Part shown: one piece after another, positions 31,932 to 64,000 of the stretch
How the letters are laid out: each line of letters begins with the position of its first letter
How positions within the stretch are numbered: the first letter of the stretch is position 1
Origin: Flaccisagitta enflata
Lineage: Eukaryota > Chaetognatha > Sagittoidea > Aphragmophora
Assembly: GCA_965153355.1 (NCBI GenBank)
Contig: OZ231126.1
Location: 42,222,001 to 42,286,000 of the forward strand
Length of the DNA: 64,000 bases
Direction of reading: 5' to 3'
Made by a program: the position numbers and the translations under genes
Notes under the pieces: generated by a model
Database searches by the model: none
What the model was told of the DNA's origin: nothing
What the model saw: only the letters and a program-made list of their open reading frames with translations

Positions 31932-32445
31932 ACACGCACTTGGCTGAGTAACAACCTTCTTTATAACAACGTTGAGGCTCAAAATGTAAATAAAATAAGA
32001 ACATTTCTAGCAACACTGTCAGCCTCAGAAAATTAAAAGTATAACAACATTTCAGCCTCAAGTCCAACCAATAACTTTCCGTTGCATTCAATTGTAACAT
32101 GCGACAGTTTCATAGGAGAGGTGACTTTCTCTACTACTTTAGGTTTTCCTCCTTTGTTTCGCTATATGTAAGAATCTACGGTATTTTAGTTTTAATAATA
32201 TTTTGTTCCTCATTTTGAATAGTTGTTTCCCTTTATTTTTTCATTACTACCCTTGGTCCCTGTCATTCCAGAGAAAGCAGCGAAAGGACTGATGGTACAG
32301 ACATCCTAATCAATCGTTATATCAGAAGATTAATGAGAAAAAAATAACAACAGTTTAGCAACGGTTTGAGCCTCATATCGTCTTTCAAATAACAACATTG
32401 AGCCTCAGAAAAAAATAACCCGTTGTTACTCAGCCAAGTGCGTGT
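31932..32445. mobile_element. MITE with ACACGCACTTGGCTGAG ends
   Basis: Left ACACGCACTTGGCTGAGTAA-CAAC; the right end is its inverse GTTACTCAGCCAAGTGCGTGT. Internal motifs GAGGCTCA with AACAAC repeat along it (31973, 32018, 32056, 32368, 32396). 514 bp. Confidence 0.75.
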
Positions 32446-33462
32446 AGGCCTAAAATAAAAAAAAATCAAAGAGCATAATTTTTAGGCTATTTTTGTTATC
32501 AATTGCTCTTTGTATATGGACACACTCTGTTTCTTTTCTATTCAGCATATCATGTTTATCTTTTTATAGCATATATTTTTCTACTTTCATTGATTTTCAT
32601 TAACCTAAAACATTTGATTATGTTGTTTTGTTGTTTCATTGATATTTTTCTTCATTTTCTCCTTAATGAAATACTTAAAACTAATTAAGAACGTTCTTAA
32701 TTTCAGGTAAAAAAATGCGTTTAAATTAAGAACAATTTAAGAACGATCAAGCCTTGAAACTGCTCAAAATTTAAGAAAATTGAAAGTTTGCTCAAAAAAA
32801 TGTTTTTATGAAAAAAATAGTGTATTATTTAAATTTTGATTGTTTAAATTTTAATAAATAGAAAAAATTTGGGATTAAATATTACAATTTTTAACATAAA
32901 TTTAAACATATTAAAATATTTATGTTATTTTTATTGCACTTAAAATTTATAAAATAAATGACAAATTATTAGTTTTTGCATTTTGTAAAATATTTTTAGT
33001 ATTGATTTTTTTAATATTCAGTTCTACTAAAAAACGAATTCCTCATGATGTTTAAAATTAAAGATCCATTCTCAAAAATACCAACGGAGGAACGAAATGT
33101 TCTACGCCCATGATTGAACTCACTGAAGTAAAGTAACAGAGCAAAATTTTAGTTCAACGAGGAAGAAGAGATTCAGCCCATAGATATTTAGCGCACCATG
33201 CCCTTGAAATCTTCGTTTTCTAACCCATCGTTTCTCTTTCTCTCTCGTCCGTTCGTTGAGCTGAGCGCTGTTCTCCTTGCTGACTCATAATCATATGATC
33301 CTTCTCTGACTGTTTCAGAGGTCTGTTTTCTTGGTGGAAAATGACCGGATGAGTTCCGTCGTTCCCAGAGATACACAGCTACGAGTCCTTGGAGAAAATT
33401 CTTAATCACGAACTGAAATTGTCGCACTGTCGAGAGAAAAAACCAACAGCGCTTCTATCGCC
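32446..33462. other. Upstream region of the FAM193 gene
   Basis: 32446-33080 is very AT-rich. 33180-33462 is more GC-balanced, with a CTCTTTCTCTCTCGTCC pyrimidine run at 33232, and probably holds the promoter and 5' UTR. No TATA box could be assigned; further upstream non-coding exons are possible. Confidence 0.4.
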
Positions 33463-58596
<25,134 letters not shown>

Positions 58597-58890
58597 AGAG
58601 TGTTCGAAAAAGAAACTCTGTCATCGCGAAGTAGTAATTGTGTGTGCGTGCCTGTGACTCGTTTCTACGCCGCGAAATTACACGTCAAAACTGCATCTGT
58701 TTATCGTATTCAACGCATCTAAGAACGCCTGAAAAGTAAATGACTTCCTTCTTAACCATCGGGAGACGCAAATTCAGTTGACATATAATCAGTTCTTTGA
58801 AGTCATGCCGGTTATCGCGAATAATAAATAAAAACAAAAGGTTGCCAATTGTTTCTGTTTTGTCAGCTATAAACACGAAATAAAAATGTA
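58597..58890 (+). terminator. FAM193: FAM193 3' UTR with polyadenylation signals
   Basis: Canonical AATAAA hexamers at 58823-58828, 58827-58832 and 58879-58884, 230-290 bp after the stop. The real cleavage site cannot be fixed without transcripts. Confidence 0.6.
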
Positions 58891-59745
58891 ATTGACCAGG
58901 TTTCTCTTCCTCATTTTCGGATTGCGAGACAGTTTCCTCCTTGTCTCTCTCTCTTTCTGTCTCTTTCACTACCCAACAGCTTTAGCTATGTACTTGTATC
59001 GACGCTAGTTATTAATAGATTATGTTCTTTTCGTTACAATGAAAACGACGCTTCAGTGATATATATGCAGATTTGTGTTCTTACGTTTCGCTTCTACAAT
59101 GGTTTTTCTCAAACCGAAACTTGTGTGGAACTGAATGGCGATCGAGCCTTGATGAATGAGATTCTACCCGATAATTGAACTTATTTTGCCCCGCCCCCTT
59201 CTCCCCTATTTCACTGTTACTTTCTCTCTCTCTCGCCCTCTTTTATCTCTCGCTCTCATTTGTTTTTGGAACGATGCACTTCTCTCTCGAGTATGGATTC
59301 TGAAAGCTATGATTCTTATTCACGTATACGTTCGCCAGTTGATTTTTTAATCGTCATAAACTTTTTTTATTAGCACTCCTTTAGTCGGGGTAGAGTCGTG
59401 TCCTATGTACCAGAGATTGGGTCGTATGCAGACAAATGAAAAAAAGACTTTGTGGACTCGCAGTAACCACCGTTATTTGTTTCATTGATTTCGGCGACTG
59501 TATAACCAAAATACAAAAAAATAACTGTGTGGTTTAGGTCATTTGTGATTATTCTGACCAATTTAGATAGGAGAAAGAAAACGATTTTATGAGTAGGATC
59601 GTCTACACTCTACAAACGTTCACAGGCGACGCGATATGTCTTTTTGTTAGGGTATTGCTAGCTTTGATGAGCGATTTTCGTTTCGAGGATACTGATCTGC
59701 CAAATAGACAAATAGCGCAGTTTTCCTTATTCGCAGGCTAAGCGT
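58891..59745. other. Downstream flank of FAM193
   Basis: A CT-rich patch (58935-58965 and 59222-59257) and otherwise unique sequence. Could include an extended 3' UTR. No gene seen. Confidence 0.4.
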
Positions 59746-60758
59746 TGTGAGTGCAGGGTGGCAGAAACAGGGGCACACTTGGCACATTGTGCCTCGGAAC
59801 CATAGCTTAAAAGTCGGACTTATAGATTTGATAATTTGGAAAAAAGTCGAAGAGACGAAGTCCCTTCGGTCTTTTTGAGTCCTGCAGAGAAAAACGGATT
59901 TCTCTTTGTTTTATGAGGCGTTTGGGCAAGTTGGTGCATTTTTCGGGCAGAAGGAAACTACGCATGAAATTAATAGCTAAGAAAGAGCTAATTCTCCTCT
60001 TTCAGATGACGCCAAGCAGAATTCTGTGCAATTAATAGTTTTGGAGCTATGATTTTTTAAATTTTTTAATATTTTTTGCATTTTTCACATTTTTCCCAAA
60101 AACAAGGAATTGAGTTAATTGAAGTCTATTTGAACTTTGAAATGTCCCAAGTGATGATTGTGCATCCTGGCAGCACAGTCTCTCTCTCATTTCAACTCTG
60201 GACTCTATGAGAGGCTCTGTCTGTCAGTCCATCCATTGGTCTGTTGGTCCGTTTGTCCGTCTGAGTTGAAAAGTGGAAAAACAAGCGGTCTAGATGCTTG
60301 TGTGTGGGGGTTGGGGTTGGGGTGTGGATGGGGGTTGGATGCCTCTCTTTCAAACAGAAAAACACATGTAGAGAGTGGAACAAACCAATAAGATGCCAGA
60401 AGAAAAAAAAAGGCAATCAACTAGACAAACACTATCACAAAAAATTCCAAAACATCGCACTTACGACTTTTTTCCTACGGCGAGAGCCGCCTTTATTGGT
60501 AGGAAAAATTAGGGAAATAGAGGAGAAAAATAGGAGGAAAACGGAAAAATCAAAAGGATTTGTAGGGTTTTAGGTTTGATCACTTACTCTTTTGATGTGG
60601 GAACTCTAAGTTTCCATGAAATTAAAGGTAAGATGCAGAAAATTAGTAGTTTTATGCAAAATTTACATAATAACAGCTAATTTTTACAAGTCGGATTAAT
60701 AGCGCTGCAAAAACTTGTGCCTCGGACCTATAGAATTTTCTGCCACCCTGTGTGAGTG
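59746..60758. mobile_element. hAT-like non-autonomous element with 8 bp target duplication
   Basis: Ends CAGGGTGGCAGAAA (59754) and TTTCTGCCACCCTG (60750), with TGTGAGTG on both outer sides (59746-59753 and 60751-60758). Subterminal TTGTGCCTCGGAACCATAG and its inverse also pair. An 8 bp duplication and CAGGG-type ends are hAT superfamily marks. A stem-loop element is nested inside (59837-60511). No transposase. Confidence 0.85.
59837..60511. mobile_element. Stem-loop element of the GGAAAAAAGTCG family, nested in the hAT-like element
   Basis: GGAAAAAAGTCGAAGAGACG with CCTTCGGTCTTTTTGAG at the left; TTACGACTTTTTTCCTACGG, CGAGAGCCGCC at the right. The left 200 bp matches 10559-10760. The interior includes a GTCC tract piece (60210-60262). 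Confidence 0.6.
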
Positions 60759-60831
60759 TGTGTGCCCCTAGGCCCTGCTCATACACAACAATTCAGTTTA
60801 TCACATTGATCAGGGCGACGGTTACCGCTGA

Positions 60832-62530
60832 CCATGCATACTGGAATTCAAATGCCGCCGCTTCTTTTTTTTTTTATTTTTTCATCATAACAGTCTCTGA
60901 TGCTAAATTATAAGAAAACTATTTGCTTATACTTTGAAAACTGATGAAATATTGAGGAAGAGAATAGTTGTCTTGTGGTTCCTTTTGGTAGAAATTGTTT
61001 ATGCCTTTCCGCTTAAGCTCAAGGAAAAAAAATTCAAAAGATAAACTTTTTCGAAAATCACTGAAAGGTGCAGGGTAACACCCCTTTTTAGGCTCTCCCA
61101 GCGGCTTGCTTCTTTACACATGTGCGAGCCTTGGATGACTGGGTACGTGTAAGGAGATAGTGATGAGTGCCACAACTATAGCAATTTTTAAACGAACCTG
61201 GTATCATGATTGATGGAAATGGATTTCATGTAAGACTCATTAAATTAGTTCACTATTAAGCTTCACTTCCTTTGGGGCATTCAGCACTTTAGACAGTTAG
61301 GAGTGAAAAGCGGTCACTTTGGATATTTCAATGTCAGGGCTGGACTAACACCCTGTGCAGGATATTTGGCACAATCATATTGACAAAATAACTATTCTTC
61401 TAGATGGCCCAGTGAGTTGAAAATTGAAACGTAGTCTTTTGATAAGTTCCACTGGATGTAAAAGTGCGCCAATACTCAGTCTTGCGACTGCTCTTTTCCA
61501 GGCGTCAGATTTTGATGGTTTTTTATCGGCAAAATTTGGTGAAGGGAAACACTTACACTTAAGGCCTATTGAGAACTACTGCGATACTCAGGTGTATGCA
61601 GGGCGTTACCAAGCAAAGTCTCTCGTTGCTTTGCAGGATCGAATCCATGTCAAAACCAAGCAAGTCATCAATCTTTTCTGCTCAATCAATGACTGAATTA
61701 TCAAATCCGCGGCTGATGGACCCTACTTGTCCTTCAAATAAATTGTTATTTTTCAACTTCATCACTACTTTTTGGACAAATTTGATCTATTTTGAACAAT
61801 TAAATTTCCTGTTGAGGCTGTTAAGGCACCGCAATAGCAACAAGTGAAGGGGCCTGGGTCTGAAGGGGGTTTGGAAGGCCCTTTAAACAGGGGTGTATAA
61901 TGTTGAGTGGCATTTGATTTTATTCCCCCCCCCTGCATTTGATTTTCTTCCCCGCGACGCATTGCGTCGCGTTAAGAAATCATTGATTTTTTTACCCTCA
62001 AAGCTATGAAACAGTATTTTTTAGGTTTTAATAGTGTTAAATTGTGTTGTAGTAATTACATTTTACCTTTTGGTACTGCCAAAAGTGTTAAATCTTCAAA
62101 AATTTTTCTTTTTCTTTTTTTCAACCTTTTGATTTTCTTCCCCATCTCCAAACCATTTGATTTTATTCCCCCCCCCACCGGGGGGGGGGAATACTCAACA
62201 TTATACACACCTGCCTTTAAATCATTATTTAACCAGTCGCCCCATGTGTAAAGAAGCAAGCCGCTGGGAGAGCCTAAAAAGGGGTGTTACCCTGCACCTT
62301 TCAGTGATTTTCGAAAAAGTTAATCTTTTGAATTTTTTTTCCTTGAGCTTAAGCGGAAAGGCATAAACAATTTCTACCAAAAGGAACCACAAGACAACTA
62401 TTCTCTTCCTCAATATTTCATCAGTTTTCAAAGTATAAGCAAATAGTTTTCTTATAATTTAGCATCAGAGACTGTTATGATGAAAAAATAAAAAAAAAAG
62501 AAGCGGCGGCATTTGAATTCCAGTATGATG
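60832..62530. mobile_element. 1.7 kb element with ~290 bp terminal inverted repeats
   Basis: Left arm (about 60838-61127) from TACTGGAATTCAAATGCCGC; inverse right arm 62238-62524. Landmarks TTTGCTTATACTTTGAAAAC, AGACAACTATTCTC and GCAGGGTAACACCCC pair nearly perfectly. Inserted in a GCAGCGG-type repeat (GTTACCGCTGACCATG on the left, TAAGCGAAACCTGTTGCCCT on the right). A 90-codon frame at 61424-61696 shows no recognisable family. Confidence 0.75.
61881..62220. mobile_element. Nested MITE with GTGTATAATGTTGAGT ends
   Basis: CCTTTAAACAGGGGTGTATA-ATGTTGAGT on the left and ACTCAACATTATACACACCT-GCCTTTAA on the right, inside the 60832-62530 element. Inner TTTGATTTTATTCCCCCCCC pieces repeat in direct and inverted order; a small palindrome CGCGACGCATTGCGTCGCG is at 61954. 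Confidence 0.7.
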
Positions 62531-63330
62531 GGTAAAATGTGGTAAGCGAAACCTGTTGCCCTGCTTTGCATGATTGGGAATAAGAGCGAATTGAAGCAAT
62601 AGCCCCGAAAGTGGCAAAGTCCTGTGGTAGAACACGGGACTTTGTTCTTCTAGCATGTGAGGGCTGAAATATGCCCTGAGAATGCTAAATGCTAATTTTA
62701 GGCTTGAGAGGGCTGTTTTGAGGCCTGAGCCGATTGATTAGGTTTCTATGAATGCCGCTTTAAAGCCTGAGATGATTAAATTGAAGCCTGCGAGGCCTGA
62801 GTGGGCTGATTTGAGGCTGAAGAGAGCAGATTTGAGGTCTGAAAGAGCAGCAATGGGACTGATGTGAGGCCTGAGAGTCTAGAGGAGGTCTAGGTAGGCT
62901 GATTTGAAGCCAGAGGGGACTGATTTGCGGCTAGGGAGGGCAGATTTTAGGTGTGAAATGATAGATTTCAGGTTAGGAAGGGCCGATCTCAGGCCTGAGA
63001 GGGCAGATTTGAGGCCTGAGAGGGCAGATTTGGGTTCTGAGAGGACAGATTTGGGTTCTGAGAGGACAGATTTGAGTTCCTAGAGGGCAGATTTGAGTTC
63101 CGAGTGGGAAGATTTGAGTTCCGAGAGGGCAGATTTGAGGCCTGAGCTGAGAGGACTGATTTAAGGCCTGGGAGGGGGGCTAACGAACGTACAAATGGTC
63201 GATGAAAGTCCCCCTAGGCCCCTTCTTCTATAAGACTTCGTCCACTTTGAGCCGAGCTGCCCAAAAAAGAGAAAAGCGTTCTATGGTCAGCGGTGTATGT
63301 AATTGGGTACATGGGTGATGGTAAGAGGGG
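62531..63330. mobile_element. GCAGCGG-family element, diverged, with ~20 bp minisatellite
   Basis: Left: AACCTGTTGCCCTGCTTTGC, AAGTCCTGTGGTAGAACACG. Core: GAGGGCAGATTTGAGGCCTGA units (62690-63175). Right: AAGTCCCCCTAGGCCCC, GACTTCGTCCACTTTGAGCC then GGTCAGCGGTG and GGGGCAGCGGCC (63284-63339). Confidence 0.55.
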
Positions 63331-63419
63331 CAGCGGCCTGAGCTTTACCCGGGGCCTCTGGTGAAGAAGTACGGAATACTCATGCCTCTCACCGAAGTGC
63401 TTAATGATATAGGGAGGCC

Positions 63420-64000
63420 TTATCGGGAAAAAGTCGAAGTCAGTCTTCGACTTTTTGACATTTGAGAGAAACATGGTTTTCATTTTCTTATGCGAAAGTT
63501 GAGCATCTACACAGAGTAAATGTGGCCTTCAAAAAAATTGATAGGGTAAGTAGATTTGATAATTCTCTTTTATTTGGCACCAAGCAGAGTTTTCTACGAC
63601 AAATATTTTTCGCGCTATGATTTTTTAAAGATTTATTTACGAAGAATGCAAATTGAATTTTTTTTCAATTTTTTTATGATTTTGAGTAGGATCAATAAAG
63701 AAGTGTTTGTCACAATGCAAACGAAGACAAAATTTGTTTTTCAGTCAGAATAAAACATTTTAGATAGTTGCCTTCATTAGTATCAAAATCTGAATTTTAT
63801 TTTTTTACACTTATAATTACTCTATTAGTATTTTCAAAAAGTAAATAAACAGAAATTATAAATAGTTTAATGTTTAAAGGCCAAGGTTGTTGAAAACATG
63901 GATATTTCTAATAAAAAAGAGAACAAAATTTCAAAAAACTGTTGAGTGAAATTATATTACTGCTTCTAGATGCAAAATTTTGCATTTTCAAAAACATGAC
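63420..64000. mobile_element. Stem-loop element of the GGAAAAAAGTCG family, left part only
   Basis: GGGAAAAAGTCGAAGTCAGTCTTCGACTTTTTGA split as hairpin arms at 63426-63459, followed by GAGAGAAACATGGTTTTCATT as in 6520-6560. It runs off the window end. Confidence 0.55.

Noticed and set aside
33188-33427. 79-codon minus-strand frame upstream of FAM193
   Set aside because: No family resemblance; overlaps the probable 5' UTR and promoter of FAM193.
61424-61847. 90- and 92-codon overlapping frames inside the 1.7 kb inverted-repeat element
   Set aside because: Could be decayed transposase, but no motif (DDE, zinc finger) can be seen, so no gene is called.

Overview
The window is a piece of a repeat-rich, AT-rich animal genome, almost certainly an invertebrate. 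Two spliced protein-coding genes of animal families (a flavin-containing monooxygenase and a FAM193 protein) sit in a matrix of transposable elements, foldback repeats and very long CT, GT, AAC and GTCY-type microsatellites. A Penelope-like retroelement of the Naiad type and Helentron/pearl-like satellite-bearing repeats fit an invertebrate such as a mollusc or crustacean. The sequence alone does not settle the phylum. TTAGGG-type motifs occur, but inside a transposon-like foldback, so they are weak evidence. Layout: 1-5390 holds a nearly complete Penelope-like element with permuted domains: an N-terminal GIY-YIG endonuclease ORF, a CxC hinge interrupted by a MITE fragment, an intact 560-codon reverse transcriptase ORF, and flanking ~905 bp near-identical pseudo-LTRs. 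5391-11685 is intergenic and filled with microsatellites and minisatellite-bearing elements. 11686-21792, minus strand, is an 8-exon flavin-containing monooxygenase gene (596 aa) whose exons I assembled by splice sites, reading phase and family motifs. 21793-33462 is intergenic repeat sequence, including a foldback element with telomere-like arms. 33463-58596, plus strand, is a 23-exon FAM193 family gene (2035 aa). All 22 introns are GT-AG and all phases agree from start to stop, and most of its larger introns are built from transposons. 58597-64000 is 3' UTR followed by a hAT-like non-autonomous element with an 8 bp target duplication, large nested inverted-repeat elements and more minisatellite elements. 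The two host genes have no visible functional link and lie head to head (FMO start at 21792, FAM193 start at 33463, about 11.7 kb apart). The most notable non-genic content is a set of recurring, mostly non-autonomous repeat families: (1) Helentron-like elements with a GC-rich terminal palindrome, a CCGT/CCGA tetranucleotide tract and a minisatellite body; (2) GCAGCGG elements, in which ~35-45 bp inverted arms enclose a ~20 bp minisatellite; (3) stem-loop elements bounded by GGAAAAAAGTCG and its complement; (4) foldbacks carrying a TTTTAGCA-CCCCCCTACAGC motif; (5) several TA-flanked MITEs. They nest in one another up to three levels deep, so much of the recent history of insertion can be read directly. 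Coordinates of exons were derived by hand from the sequence; repeat borders are accurate to within a few bases where inverted ends or duplications could be seen and otherwise approximate.
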